A DNA stretch of 64,000 nucleotides from Shewanella sp. KX20019 (GTDB lineage: Bacteria; Pseudomonadota; Gammaproteobacteria; Enterobacterales; Shewanellaceae). Positions 17,350-26,904 of this stretch are shown here, one piece after another. The translations under genes were made by a program, and so were the position numbers. The DNA is taken from positions 434,001 through 498,000 of the forward strand of contig NZ_CP068437.1 of assembly GCF_016757755.1 (NCBI RefSeq), written 5' to 3'. The notes under the pieces were generated by a model. It saw only the letters and a list, made by a program, of their open reading frames with translations, had not been told where the DNA came from and did not search any database. Each line of letters starts with the position of its first letter. Position 1 is the first letter of the stretch.

Positions 17350-18285
17350 CTATGATCCCGGTCGTTGAATATAGTCTGGGACCTCAATGATTGAATCTTG
17401 CCAATTTTCAAATAAATTCCGATATAAAAATTCAGTAAATACGCGGTATTTTCTCGGCAAGTAAACCCGTTGGGGCATGCTCATGGTGATGACGCTTTGT
17501 TTCATGGGGTAATCGTTGAGAACAGCGACCAATGAACCGTTCTTTATCGCTTCACTTCCTATTACCATGGGCACAGTTGCAATACCTAAGCCTTCAATGG
17601 CAGCTTCACGTACCAAGGTAATGTTGTTGGTCTCGAGTCTTGATTTCGGTTCAACGGTTAGCCATTTTTCACCATTGAATAGGGACCAGCTGTTATCAAC
17701 ATAGGGCGTTGAAAGCAGGATGCACTGATGTTGGCTGAGATCCTCTGGTATCTGCGGTGTACCATTTTTCTTAAGGTAATCAGGGCTGGCCATCAGAACT
17801 TTAGGCGTGTTTAGCAAGACATAGGTTTGCAGTGCCTCATTCGGTTTCTCAGTGATCTGAAATAAAATATCAATACCTTCGGCTATCACATCGACTTTAC
17901 GATTTGTTAGTTCGGCTTCAATAGTTATATGCGGATAAGCGCTGAGAAATTTGGCTAGCACTCGGCCAAAGTACAGCTGGCCTAATTCGATAGGGCAAAT
18001 AATTTTCAGATGGCCGGTAATCGTCTGCTGACTGGCACTGAGCTGATCTTCGGCATTTTGTAAGTCAGCAAGAATACGGTTTACTCTGTGATAGTAGTTT
18101 GCCCCCGCCTCAGTCAGTTTTAGCGCTCTTGTGGTTCTAAATAATAGTTGTACTCCGTTGTCAGCTTCGAGCTCGGCAATTTTCCGGCTCACAGTTGCTT
18201 TAGTGAGCCCTAAGACCTTGGCAGCTTTGGTGAAACTGCCTTGCTCAACCACTTGAGCAAACATTTGCACTCTATTTAAATCCAT
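17350..18285 (-). CDS. LysR-family regulator of the EmrAB-type pump
   Basis: 311 aa. HTH at about 16-40 (GSFTKAAKVLGLTKATVSRKIAELE), effector domain from about 90. It is divergent from the HlyD/EmrB pair at 18412, the classical arrangement of an LTTR with the pump it controls; the shared 126 bp gap holds both promoters. The inducer is unknown, probably a toxic compound exported by the pump. Confidence 0.9.
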   Translation of the reverse strand: MDLNRVQMFAQVVEQGSFTKAAKVLGLTKATVSRKIAELEADNGVQLLFRTTRALKLTEAGANYYHRVNRILADLQNAEDQLSASQQTITGHLKIICPIELGQLYFGRVLAKFLSAYPHITIEAELTNRKVDVIAEGIDILFQITEKPNEALQTYVLLNTPKVLMASPDYLKKNGTPQIPEDLSQHQCILLSTPYVDNSWSLFNGEKWLTVEPKSRLETNNITLVREAAIEGLGIATVPMVIGSEAIKNGSLVAVLNDYPMKQSVITMSMPQRVYLPRKYRVFTEFLYRNLFENWQDSIIEVPDYIQRPGS

Positions 18286-18411
18286 TTGTTTAAACTCATC
18301 ATTGTTACAGCTGTGGAACAGTAGGTAATATTTTAACTATCTAATAAATATGTTGTGACAGTAGTAAAATGTGTCTCATTAATCAAGGATCCAATGATTG
18401 GGGAGTCAACT

Positions 18412-19485
18412 ATGTCCAAAACTAAAATGCTTATCGTCATTCCACTGCTGCTCCTGAGCGTATTTTCTGGTGGCTATTACTGGTGGAATCACGTGCGTAA
18501 TTTTGAATCAACAGATAATGCCTACGTTGAAGCCGACATCTCTAATATTAGCGTTAAAGTACCAGGCTATGTCACGGCTACTTTTGTGACAGACAATCAG
18601 CATGTTGAGAAAGGCCAGCTACTAGCACAGCTAGAAGATAATCAATACCAGGCTAAAGTGGCACAAAATGATGCCATGCTCGCCAGTGCCAAGGCTGATC
18701 TACAAACCTTAGCGGCGCAAGTTGATCTACAGCGAGCACTGATCACTCAAGCGATGGCTGGCGTTGCTGCTGCTGAGGCGGAAAGACTGCGTTCATCACA
18801 GCAGCTTAACCGAGCCACTCAGTTAAGAGCTAAAAATTACAGCTCACAAGATACCGTTGATGAAGCGCAGGCGGGTTACCAGTCAGCTGAGGCGCATTTA
18901 GATGAAGCCGCTGCTGCTTTGGTCGCCAAAAAACGTGAGCTTGCAGTATTTAATTCGCAGTTGATTGAAGCGGATTCCAGTGTTGAGCAGGCTAAAGCTG
19001 GCTTGGCGCTAGCAAAAATTCAGCTGGCAGATACCCAAATAACGGCGCCTTTTAGTGGTGTTATTGGTAAGCGTGGTGCCCTACAAGGGCAATATGTTCA
19101 ACCAGGGCAAGCCATCTATAGCTTGGTGCCCGACAACGCAGTGTGGATCACTGCCAACTTCAAGGAAACACAGATAGCACATATGGTGCCAGGCCAAAGT
19201 GTGTCGGTTGAGCTAGATGCATTTTCGGATGAGTCATTCATCGGTGTTATCGATAGTTTAGCGCCAGCGTCTGGGGCGAAATTTAGTCTGTTACCCGCCG
19301 AAAACGCGACCGGCAATTTTACCAAAATCGTGCAGCGCATTCCGGTACGAATTCGCCTTGAAGGCGCAACATCTGCAGATATACAACAGGTTAGAATTGT
19401 CCCTGGGCTGAGTGCATTCGTTAAAGTCGATACATCAGGTGAAGTACTCCCTACGGCTGTAGCCCTAAACAAGGCTAATCAATAA
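18412..19485 (+). CDS. HlyD/EmrA-family membrane fusion protein
   Basis: 357 aa from the ATG at 18412, with GGGGAG 6 nt upstream; an earlier in-frame start at 18355 is rejected. One N-terminal membrane segment (about 5-24), then the EmrA signature FESTDNAYVEADISNISVKV, a lipoyl half-domain, a long coiled-coil hairpin (about 85-200, rich in Ala/Gln/Glu), the second lipoyl half (TQITAPFSGVIGKRGALQGQYV) and a beta-barrel. It would link the inner-membrane EmrB-type transporter to an outer-membrane channel, which is not encoded here. Overlaps the next gene by one base (TAATG). Confidence 0.9.
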   Translation: MSKTKMLIVIPLLLLSVFSGGYYWWNHVRNFESTDNAYVEADISNISVKVPGYVTATFVTDNQHVEKGQLLAQLEDNQYQAKVAQNDAMLASAKADLQTLAAQVDLQRALITQAMAGVAAAEAERLRSSQQLNRATQLRAKNYSSQDTVDEAQAGYQSAEAHLDEAAAALVAKKRELAVFNSQLIEADSSVEQAKAGLALAKIQLADTQITAPFSGVIGKRGALQGQYVQPGQAIYSLVPDNAVWITANFKETQIAHMVPGQSVSVELDAFSDESFIGVIDSLAPASGAKFSLLPAENATGNFTKIVQRIPVRIRLEGATSADIQQVRIVPGLSAFVKVDTSGEVLPTAVALNKANQ

Positions 19486-21071
19486 TGTCCACTTTGGATG
19501 CGACTCAACTGGGCGTAAATACTAACGTTGAGCAGGTAGAACGTGGCAGTCGTCGTGCTTGGATAGCGGTATTTGGCGGACTTATTGGCGCGTTTATGGC
19601 CATTTTGGATATTCAAATCACCAATGCGTCGATGAAGGAGATCCAAGGTGGCTTAGGCGCAACACTAGAGGAGGGCTCATGGATTGCGACAGCCTATTTA
19701 GTCGCAGAGATGATAGCTATCCCACTTTCTGGCTGGCTCAGTAAAGGCCTCGATATCAGACGTTATATGCTGTGGAATAGTGCGATATTTATTGTTGCTT
19801 CTCTACTGTGTTCAATCGCGTGGAATTTAGAATCGATGATTGCCTTCAGGGCGATGCAGGGGTTCTTTGGAGGTGCGCTGATCCCTATGGCGTTCAGACT
19901 GATCCTTGAATACCTCCCCGATGATAAGCGTGCCGTGGGCATGGCATTGTTCGGTGTGACCGCGACATTTGCACCTTCAATTGGCCCGACACTCGGAGGT
20001 TGGTTAACTGCGGAGTTTAGCTGGCATTATCTTTTCTACATCAATGTGCCGCCAGGGTTGCTTGTGATGTCAATGCTGGCTTACGGTTTAGTCAAAAAGC
20101 CGATTAATTGGCCTGAACTAAAAAACGTTGATGTTAGTAGTATTATCACTATGGCACTCGGCATGGGGTGTTTAGAAGTGGTGCTAGAAGAGGGCAACCG
20201 TAAAGACTGGTTTGGATCAGACTTTATCCGTAATCTCGCGATCATATCTGCGATTAACATTGTCATTTTTGTCTATCTTCAGCTTAAAAAGACTAATCCT
20301 TTGGTAAACCTAAGATTGCTGGCACAGCGGGATTTTGCCCTGTCGACCGTGGCTTACTTTCTGCTGGGATTAGCACTGTTTTCATCTATCTATATGGTGC
20401 CGCTGTATCTGTCGCAAGTACAAGATTATAACTCGATGGAGATTGGCGAGGTACTAATGTGGATGGGATTTCCTCAGTTACTTATTTTACCCTTTATGCC
20501 TAAATTGATGCAGCGCTTTGATAACCGTTACCTTGCTGGATTTGGCTTTTTCATGTTTGGCGTTAGTTATTACATGAACTGCCACATGACGGCGGATTTT
20601 GCTGGTCCACAAATGATTGCGTCTATGGTGGTCAGGGCGATTGGTCAGCCGTTTATTATGGTGCCAATCGGTATGTTGGCGACTGCACATATACGTAAAG
20701 AGGAGAACGCCTCTGCCTCAACTGTGCTTAATGTGATGCGTAATCTGGGTGGCGCTGTCGGTATTGCGTTAGTGGCGACCCTAACTGATAACTTGAGCCG
20801 CAGCCATTTAGCTCATATTAAGGAGACATTACCCGCGGTAAGTTCGATGGCAAATGATTATTTGACGGCATCGGCAAATATGCTGCAAGCAGCAGGATCT
20901 GACCCGATAACAGCAAGTTTGCAAGCATCATCATTACTGGGGAACACTATGGCTAAACAAGCGTCGATTCAAGCTTACAACGATGTGTTTTTTATCATGT
21001 CAGGCTTGTTGATGGTGGCTGTTGTCGCTGTGCTTTCGATTCGTAAACCGGTGACAGTGGCAACGAACTAA
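19485..21071 (+). CDS. EmrB-like MFS multidrug transporter (DHA2 family)
   Basis: 528 aa, 14 predicted membrane helices. DHA2 markers are visible: LIGAFMAILDIQITNASMKEI in the first helix, EEGSWIATAYLVAEM, and the motif C region GVTATFAPSIGPTLGGWL. It exports drugs or toxic organics by proton antiport with the HlyD partner encoded just upstream (TAATG overlap). The divergent LysR regulator at 17350 probably controls both. Confidence 0.92.
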   Translation: MSTLDATQLGVNTNVEQVERGSRRAWIAVFGGLIGAFMAILDIQITNASMKEIQGGLGATLEEGSWIATAYLVAEMIAIPLSGWLSKGLDIRRYMLWNSAIFIVASLLCSIAWNLESMIAFRAMQGFFGGALIPMAFRLILEYLPDDKRAVGMALFGVTATFAPSIGPTLGGWLTAEFSWHYLFYINVPPGLLVMSMLAYGLVKKPINWPELKNVDVSSIITMALGMGCLEVVLEEGNRKDWFGSDFIRNLAIISAINIVIFVYLQLKKTNPLVNLRLLAQRDFALSTVAYFLLGLALFSSIYMVPLYLSQVQDYNSMEIGEVLMWMGFPQLLILPFMPKLMQRFDNRYLAGFGFFMFGVSYYMNCHMTADFAGPQMIASMVVRAIGQPFIMVPIGMLATAHIRKEENASASTVLNVMRNLGGAVGIALVATLTDNLSRSHLAHIKETLPAVSSMANDYLTASANMLQAAGSDPITASLQASSLLGNTMAKQASIQAYNDVFFIMSGLLMVAVVAVLSIRKPVTVATN

Positions 21072-21161
21072 GCGATATAATTTGTAGGATAAGATTCGCC
21101 TGTATTTGTCTATTTGAAGTGCTAGACTGCTGCTCTGACTCGTTGTTATGGAGAGATACTT

Positions 21162-21617
21162 TTGTTGTGGAAATCGCTAGCTTTTTCAGAGCTCACACTT
21201 GATGAGTTATATGAGTTACTCAAGTTAAGAGTAGATGTGTTTGTGGTCGAGCAAAACTGTCCCTATCCAGAGCTTGATAATAAGGATCGACAAAGCCAAA
21301 CCCAGCACTTATTAGGAGTTGACGAGCAAGGCACTATTCAAGCTTACGCGCGAGTGCTTGCACCTGGCGTCAGTTATCCCGATGCGAGTATTGGCAGAGT
21401 GATAGTGTCTGAGGCTGCAAGAGGTGGTGGAGTTGCTCATACCTTAATGCAAAAAGCGATCTCGATTTCAGTAAGAAAATGGCCTAAGCATAATATTCAG
21501 TTAGGCGGGCAGGAACATCTAAAAGGTTTTTATCAGAAACTGGGTTTTGAGCCGGTATCTGAAATGTATTTAGAAGATGGGATCCCTCACCTTGATATGT
21601 TGCTAACCCTGAAATAA
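21162..21617 (+). CDS. elaA: ElaA-family GNAT acetyltransferase
   Basis: 151 aa from a TTG start with GGAGAG 7 nt upstream (a second TTG follows directly). ElaA markers: LKLRVDVFVVEQNCPYPELDNKD near the N-terminus, the acetyl-CoA loop SIGRVIVSEAARGGGVAHTLM (Q/RxxGxG-like) and the C-terminal LKGFYQKLGFEPVSEMYLEDGIPHLDM. The acceptor substrate is unknown. Single-gene unit. Confidence 0.88.
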   Translation: MLWKSLAFSELTLDELYELLKLRVDVFVVEQNCPYPELDNKDRQSQTQHLLGVDEQGTIQAYARVLAPGVSYPDASIGRVIVSEAARGGGVAHTLMQKAISISVRKWPKHNIQLGGQEHLKGFYQKLGFEPVSEMYLEDGIPHLDMLLTLK

Positions 21618-21773
21618 ATAGAAAAAATGTCAGCTCATAATGTGAGTGTTTAGCAGTTAGTGTGGGTTGCGAAGTTTAGCACTAAGGCAAATTTTATAAC
21701 GATTAAAGATAGTTTTTCTGCGGTGAAAGTGTTCAACTTTATCTAGTCATCATGTAATCAACAAAGGTGTGCA

Positions 21774-22658
21774 GTGCTAAATTATATTGAACCTGTTTTT
21801 CGTCCCCCCTCGGAGTGGAAATCATTAATCCTGCAAGTGACCAATGGTTGCAGCTGGAATCAATGCAGTTTTTGCGATATGTACACTGCCAGCCAGAAAC
21901 GTTTTCGAGCGCAAAAAATAGATAAAGTAGAGCAAGACATTATTAATGTGTCTGGCTCAAAGGCGCATATTTCACGGGTGTTTTTAGCCGATGGAGATGC
22001 GATGACCTTGCCCTTTGCAAGACTAGAGCAGATCTGTCTGTTGATAAACAAATATCTGCCAGCAGTGACTCGGATCAGCAGTTATTGTCTTCCTCGAAAT
22101 ATTAATAATAAAACACCTGAACAATTACAACGGCTAAAAGAGCTGGGCTTGAGTCTGCTCTATATCGGTTGTGAAAGTGGTGATGATGAGGTCTTGCGAC
22201 GAATTAACAAGGGTGAAACATATGCCTCTTCATTGGACGCTTTACACAAGATTAAAGCAGCGGGTATAAAGTCGTCGGTGATGATCCTAAATGGCTTAGG
22301 TGGAGTTTCACTCTCGGTACAACACGCTCAGCAATCTGCCAAATTGATGAATGAGGCACAGCCAGATTTTCTGTCAACTTTAGTGGTGACTTTACCGCTA
22401 GGAACTGAGCGAATGGACGCGGCATTTGACGGCTGTTTTCAGATGCCAAATCAATTGCAGTTATTTGAAGAGATGCAGGTGCTACTCAGTCATTTGCAGC
22501 TAAATAAAACCATTTTTCGCTCAGATCATGCATCCAATTACCTGGTGTTGAAAGGTGTTCTTGGCAAAGATAAGCAGGTGTTGTTAAGTCAAGTTGAGGC
22601 CGCCATGAATACCCCTGAACGTATTCAATTAAGGCAAGAGTGGCAGAGAGGACTCTAG
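21774..22658 (+). CDS. Radical SAM protein with CX4CX2C cluster motif
   Basis: 294 aa from GTG (AAAGGTG upstream). The iron-sulfur motif NGCSWNQCSFCDMY has cysteines at 26, 31 and 34 (CX4CX2C instead of the usual CX3CX2C), a variant seen in a HemN-like subgroup with GCSHNKCTFC. The rest matches: LADGDAMTLP, SYCLPRNI, LYIGCESGDDEVLRRINKG and NGLGG are the barrel strands that hold SAM. The reaction is not predictable; there is no HemN C-terminal domain, so haem synthesis is unlikely. Confidence 0.87.
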   Translation: MLNYIEPVFRPPSEWKSLILQVTNGCSWNQCSFCDMYTASQKRFRAQKIDKVEQDIINVSGSKAHISRVFLADGDAMTLPFARLEQICLLINKYLPAVTRISSYCLPRNINNKTPEQLQRLKELGLSLLYIGCESGDDEVLRRINKGETYASSLDALHKIKAAGIKSSVMILNGLGGVSLSVQHAQQSAKLMNEAQPDFLSTLVVTLPLGTERMDAAFDGCFQMPNQLQLFEEMQVLLSHLQLNKTIFRSDHASNYLVLKGVLGKDKQVLLSQVEAAMNTPERIQLRQEWQRGL

Positions 22659-22719
22659 TTTATATTATAGAAGGAAGATAGGCTGGGCCCATAAAAATTA
22701 TAGGCCCTAATTGAAGCGA

Positions 22720-23556
22720 TTAATGCTCTTGAATATGGATCTCTTTCACTGGGCATGGGATCTCTATTTCTGCGAGTCTTAGTGCCTTCATTATACTGGA
22801 GTTTGTCTGGTATTTATCTTGGAAGTAACTCTCGGTTGCGACCCAGTAGCGGATGCCAATTTCAATGCCGATGCTATTAAAGTCATTTATGCCGACTTGG
22901 GCATGTTCTGTATTGCTGACGTGAGGACTATCCGCCAACACTTTCGATAGTATTGCGACCACGGCGTCGGGATCAGAGTTATAACTAATGTTTAGTTCGG
23001 TTTCGACCAGTTTATTGGCAAATGAATTATGCAATACTTCGCCAACAATATGCTTATTTGGCACATTTATCTGCTCGCCGTCCTCATTGGTTAATACAGT
23101 CATGCCTAAATGGATATCTTTGACTAAGCCACTTACCCCTTGCACTTCTATGGTGTTACCGACAATGAAGGGACGTGTCACAATAATGGTAATACCCGCT
23201 GCATAGTTGGCCAACATACCCTGCAGTGCTAAACCAGCACCCAAGGATGCAGCACCTATTGCGGCAACCATAGGGGTGACACTAATACCTAGTTTTCCTA
23301 GTGCAATTACGCCAACCAATAAGATCACTAAAATACGCACAAAATTACTGGTGAAATTACTAAGGGTAATATCTAACTCATGCTTTTCGAAAAGGCGGGT
23401 GACGAGGTTAGATGCTTTTGCGGCAAGCCATAAGCCGATGAGAAATATCAGCACAGCCCCTAAAATACTAAAACTATACTGCACGATAAACTCTGTGATC
23501 ATAGTATAGGCATTTTGTAGTTGAGCTATCTCTTGATCTAAACCTTGCTCGTTCAT
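22720..23556 (-). CDS. mscS: Small-conductance mechanosensitive channel
   Basis: 278 aa, close to E. coli MscS (286). Three N-terminal membrane helices; the pore helix TM3 is AAIGAASLGAGLALQGMLANYAAG, with the alternating Gly/Ala pattern of MscS, followed by the beta domain (FIVGNTIEVQGVSGLVKDI) and the cytoplasmic cage. It releases solutes on osmotic downshock. Single gene, convergent with the radical SAM gene; a weak GGGCC/GGCCC hairpin lies between them (about 22685-22706). Confidence 0.93.
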   Translation of the reverse strand: MNEQGLDQEIAQLQNAYTMITEFIVQYSFSILGAVLIFLIGLWLAAKASNLVTRLFEKHELDITLSNFTSNFVRILVILLVGVIALGKLGISVTPMVAAIGAASLGAGLALQGMLANYAAGITIIVTRPFIVGNTIEVQGVSGLVKDIHLGMTVLTNEDGEQINVPNKHIVGEVLHNSFANKLVETELNISYNSDPDAVVAILSKVLADSPHVSNTEHAQVGINDFNSIGIEIGIRYWVATESYFQDKYQTNSSIMKALRLAEIEIPCPVKEIHIQEH

Positions 23557-23767
23557 TCTTTGGTCCTTTAAGACAACATTCTCTCTTTGCAGCTTACTGA
23601 AATTAAACTGTTTTGTAACTTGGTATTTACGCTGAAAATATTATGTTTTCAACTTTTACACGGCTAGGTAACGATCCGTGAAGGCGATCATGATTTACTG
23701 TGAACTTCCTGTGATATCGACAAGAATAGGTTATTCTCAAAGCTAATTCTAATTAACGAGATCAACA

Positions 23768-24226
23768 ATGAAAGCGATTATTCTGATTCTATGCAGTTTG
23801 CTTATCACGCCAGCGTGGGCCAATACGTACGTTGTTGGCGACCAGATGGAAACGTTGAAGCTTCAAGATCAATATGAAGCTGATTATGCGATTGATAGTA
23901 GCATCAAACAGGTGCTATTTAGTCGCAGCATGGATGGTGGCACTATCATTCAAACTGCATTAGACGAGCAACCTGAGTTGTATAATGAGGGTGATTTGGC
24001 TTATGTTGCTGATGTCAGTGGTATGCCTTCTATTATTGCGCGTTTTGTGGCAATCCCACAGTTTAAGAAATTTACCTATCGTGTGGCACTCGATCGAGAT
24101 GGTGAGATCACCAAAGCGCTTCCCACTAAAGAAGATCAAGCGACACTAATTCAAATTAGCGACAACAAAATTAATAAAATCAGCTATTTTTACTCAGCAG
24201 AGTCATTGTTAGAGGCGTTGAAGTAA
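23768..24226 (+). CDS. Exported hypothetical protein, possibly YtfJ/thioredoxin-like fold
   Basis: 152 aa. Clear signal peptide (MKAIILILCSLLITPAWA, cleavage about 18/19). The mature part starts NTYVVGDQMETLKLQDQYEADYAID and contains KQVLFSRSMDGGTIIQTALD and IARFVAIPQFKKFTYRVALD, with no Cys. The arrangement faintly recalls thioredoxin-fold YtfJ-type periplasmic proteins, but without active-site cysteines it cannot be a redox enzyme. Function unknown. Single gene with its own terminator. Confidence 0.75.
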   Translation: MKAIILILCSLLITPAWANTYVVGDQMETLKLQDQYEADYAIDSSIKQVLFSRSMDGGTIIQTALDEQPELYNEGDLAYVADVSGMPSIIARFVAIPQFKKFTYRVALDRDGEITKALPTKEDQATLIQISDNKINKISYFYSAESLLEALK

Positions 24227-24233
24227 ATCCATT

Positions 24234-24262
24234 TAAAAAGGCGCGATAAGCGCCTTTTTTAG
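24234..24262. terminator. Bidirectional terminator
   Basis: AAAAAGGCGC / GCGCCTTTTTT stem between two convergent genes, with A and T tracts on either side. Confidence 0.9.
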
Positions 24263-24265
24263 TTT

Positions 24266-24481
24266 TTAAGCAGAATGTCCCTTCAAAATATCGTATATCT
24301 CCTCTTTTAAATGCAACTTCTGTAGTTTTAGCTCGTGCACTTCTGGGGTGTAATCGCTAGCGCTATGTTGTTCCAGGCTTTTAATCTCCTCATCGAGTTG
24401 ATTGTGCTTGTTAAACTTTTTCTGAAAATGAGCATCTGAAGTCTTTAGTGTACTGATCAATTCTCTATATTCTGGAAACAT
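24266..24481 (-). CDS. YdcH-family small protein (DUF465)
   Basis: 71 aa, charged, helical, predicted coiled coil: MFPEYRELISTLKTSDAHFQ at the start and ELKLQKLHLKEEIYDILK at the end are characteristic of DUF465/YdcH proteins. No membrane segment or Cys. Function unknown. Confidence 0.87.
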   Translation of the reverse strand: MFPEYRELISTLKTSDAHFQKKFNKHNQLDEEIKSLEQHSASDYTPEVHELKLQKLHLKEEIYDILKGHSA

Positions 24482-24857
24482 GCAGGCTGTCCTTTTGCTG
24501 ATATTTTCATCGATTCAATTTTAAACTAGCGCGTTTACTTCAACTGAATTGTGAGGTGGATCGTATTCTGCCACTTTGCTTTTAGGGCTTGAGCTTAAAA
24601 ATTTCTAATCTACTGTTTTTAATGTACTTACTAACGGGGGCTGTCTGTGAAAGTTTGTTAATTGATATCAGCTGGCACTCTGCAGTGCAGCTGCTATATT
24701 TTTACCACTCTATGGTTATTGTTTTGGTAACTAGATTACGACAATTCATTTACTCTTGGCGATAAAAGTGTGATCAGGTTAACCTTATCGCAGTCGATAC
24801 TAGGTTAAAGTCGATTTATTAAGAATTTTAAAATCAAAATTGAAAGGGGTTTTCACA
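24482..24857. promoter_or_regulatory. udp upstream region with hairpin
   Basis: 376 bp without a gene. A hairpin CAGCT(G)GCACT / AGTGCAGCTG with one bulged base lies at 24669-24693 and is followed by TATATTTTT, so it may end transcription from upstream or act as an operator. TGTGATCAGG at 24769-24778 resembles one half of a CRP site; the other half is poor. E. coli udp is CRP/CytR-controlled, so CRP control here is plausible but unproven. Confidence 0.35.
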
Positions 24858-25616
24858 ATGTCTGATGTATTTCATTTAGGCCTAACCAAAGAGATGCTGG
24901 ATGGTGCCAGCTTGGCGATCGTGCCTGGTGATCCGGAGCGCGTTAAACGCATCGCAGAGTTAATGGATAATGCAACATTTCTAGCCAGCCACCGCGAGTA
25001 CACTAGTTATCTAGCATACATAGATGGCAAGCCTGTTGTTGTTTGTTCTACTGGGATTGGTGGTCCGTCAACCTCTATTGCAGTTGAAGAACTAGCTCAG
25101 TTGGGTGTGCGTACCTTCTTACGTGTTGGTACTACAGGTGCAATTCAGCCACAGGTCAATGTTGGTGATGTTATTGTTACTCAAGCATCTGTTCGTTTAG
25201 ATGGTGCTAGCTTGCATTTTGCACCGATGGAATATCCTGCTGTTGCAAACTTTGAATGTACAACAGCGATGGTAGAAGCTAGCCGTGATGCAGGCCTAGA
25301 GCCTCATATTGGTATCACAGCGTCATCAGATACCTTCTACCCAGGACAAGAGCGCTACGATACGGTTTCAGGCCGCATTACGCGTCAGTTCAAAGGGTCG
25401 ATGCAAGAGTGGCAAGATCTTGGTGTGTTGAACTACGAAATGGAGTCTTCGACTCTGTTTACTATGTGTGCTTCGCAAGGTTGGCGCGCAGCCTGTGTTG
25501 CAGGTGTTATTGTTAACCGCACACAACAAGAGATCCCTGATGAAGTTACCATGAAGAAAACAGAAGTTAGTGCTGTTTCTATCGTTGTAGCTGCCGCCAA
25601 AAAATTGTTGGCATAA
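24858..25616 (+). CDS. udp: Uridine phosphorylase
   Basis: 252 aa from the ATG at 24858 (AAAGGGG 8 nt upstream); a start six codons earlier is rejected. It cleaves uridine with phosphate to uracil and ribose-1-phosphate. Family features: VFHLGLTKEML, the phosphate-binding GDPERV (about 24-29), STGIGGPST, the RVGTTGA(I)Q loop, and the nucleoside-binding NYEMESSTLFTMC. Next to it, convergent, is a Tsx-like nucleoside channel, so the two form a local nucleoside uptake and use module. Confidence 0.96.
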   Translation: MSDVFHLGLTKEMLDGASLAIVPGDPERVKRIAELMDNATFLASHREYTSYLAYIDGKPVVVCSTGIGGPSTSIAVEELAQLGVRTFLRVGTTGAIQPQVNVGDVIVTQASVRLDGASLHFAPMEYPAVANFECTTAMVEASRDAGLEPHIGITASSDTFYPGQERYDTVSGRITRQFKGSMQEWQDLGVLNYEMESSTLFTMCASQGWRAACVAGVIVNRTQQEIPDEVTMKKTEVSAVSIVVAAAKKLLA

Positions 25617-25655
25617 TAGCAAGTTATTCCCTATAAGAGGGGTCTATTAGGGAAT

Positions 25656-25685
25656 GAAAAAAGGCGCTTAATGCGCCTTTTTTAA
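25656..25685. terminator. Bidirectional terminator between udp and the Tsx-like gene
   Basis: AAAAAAGGCGC / GCGCCTTTTTT stem with a TTAAT loop. Just upstream, ATTCCCTA / TAGGGAAT (25625-25655) forms a second perfect 8 bp inverted repeat. Confidence 0.92.
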
Positions 25686-25712
25686 TACTCTAAGTTGCAG
25701 CTAGTGCACTAC

Positions 25713-26465
25713 TTAGAAATGGTATTTAGCAATCACAGAGTAGGTGTTCTGATCGATACCATCGACGCCATACTTGTTTTTCCAGTAATCATATTCGATA
25801 CCCACAAACAGCTTATTTTTCTTATGCTCACCGAAAATAACCGCACCCAAATCATACTTTAGCTGTGGGTTGAAGTGGAAGTTTGCCTCATATGCATCTT
25901 CATCGGTAGCAAATACCCAATCAAAGAAACCATCGAATACGATGTTAGAGTCACCGACTGGAAAGTCCATTCTAAATGCTGGAGTTAGCTGCCAACCATC
26001 ACTAATATTATCGCTACCAGTAGCATGTCTGCGGTAAGTGTTGAGTTGGAAATAACTAAAGTAAGGAACGTTAAGATCCATACCTACACCATATAAAAAA
26101 CTCTTTACTGGGCCTTCACCCTCTTCGAAGGTGAATGCAAGAGATAGATCGGTAATCGGCCCCATAGCCACTTTCTCACCTAAGATCTTGCTCGCACTCA
26201 AACGCGTCGATATCTCACCATAGGTGGTGCTGTCTTTGCCAGCATTTGAGCCATTAAAGTAGATCACATCTTGGAAAGCAAACCAGTCACCATATTTCCA
26301 GTCACCGGCAGTCTCAAAGGTAAATGTTGTTTGTGACTCGGATGGTGCTAAATCATAATTATCACCGTAAAGTGCGGTAACACTCGCATCCCACCAGTTA
26401 ATCATGTTGTCAGCCATAGCTGTTGGAGTCACTAATAGCGCTAGGCATAGCCAATTCTTATTCAT
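25713..26465 (-). CDS. Tsx-like nucleoside-specific outer-membrane channel
   Basis: 250 aa. Signal peptide (cleavage about TAMA-DN, residue 18), then alternating amphipathic strands of a 12-stranded barrel: INWWDASVTALYGDNYDL, DWFAFQDVIYFNG, and a terminal YSVIAKYHF with C-terminal Phe, as outer-membrane porins have. The sequence pattern (WW near the N-terminus, GDNYDL, DGFFDWVF) fits the nucleoside-specific channel-forming Tsx family. Convergent with udp, supporting nucleoside import. Confidence 0.88.
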   Translation of the reverse strand: MNKNWLCLALLVTPTAMADNMINWWDASVTALYGDNYDLAPSESQTTFTFETAGDWKYGDWFAFQDVIYFNGSNAGKDSTTYGEISTRLSASKILGEKVAMGPITDLSLAFTFEEGEGPVKSFLYGVGMDLNVPYFSYFQLNTYRRHATGSDNISDGWQLTPAFRMDFPVGDSNIVFDGFFDWVFATDEDAYEANFHFNPQLKYDLGAVIFGEHKKNKLFVGIEYDYWKNKYGVDGIDQNTYSVIAKYHF

Positions 26466-26904
26466 CTCAAAACCTTTTTAGTGCAGCTTACGCTGCTTAT
26501 ATGTATGCAATATTTACACTCTATGGTGTATTCCATCATTGCTTTGTTGATAGGGGTAAAAGCTAAAACGGGCATTATTTAGTCGTTTCAATGGCGAGGA
26601 ATATAGGCTGAAAGTTAGTAATATTCAAAGAGTTTGTTGCGCTTTCTTGCGCTAGATTTTAAATATTTTATTATGCAACATCATGGTATTTAGAGTTAAT
26701 AGGGGCGATGGTGTTTCGCTACCACCCTGCGGTCATTAATAACATGTATTTATTCAAATGTTTACTGTTACACTCGACGCCAAGCGCGGACTTTGTAATA
26801 GCCTATATTGAAGCAAATCGTTAACGATGATGACATATTATGTCGCTATAAAAACAGACAACTGATATAGTCGGTATCAGCACTCTTTCATTTCAGGGGG
26901 AAAT
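26466..26904. other. Divergent intergenic region between the Tsx-like gene and nfeD
   Basis: About 440 bp with no credible ORF. It must hold both promoters. I see a 13 bp palindrome GACATATTATGTC (26832-26844) about 60 bp upstream of nfeD and a short GCAGC/GCTGC repeat in the Tsx-like leader. Nothing else stands out. Confidence 0.4.
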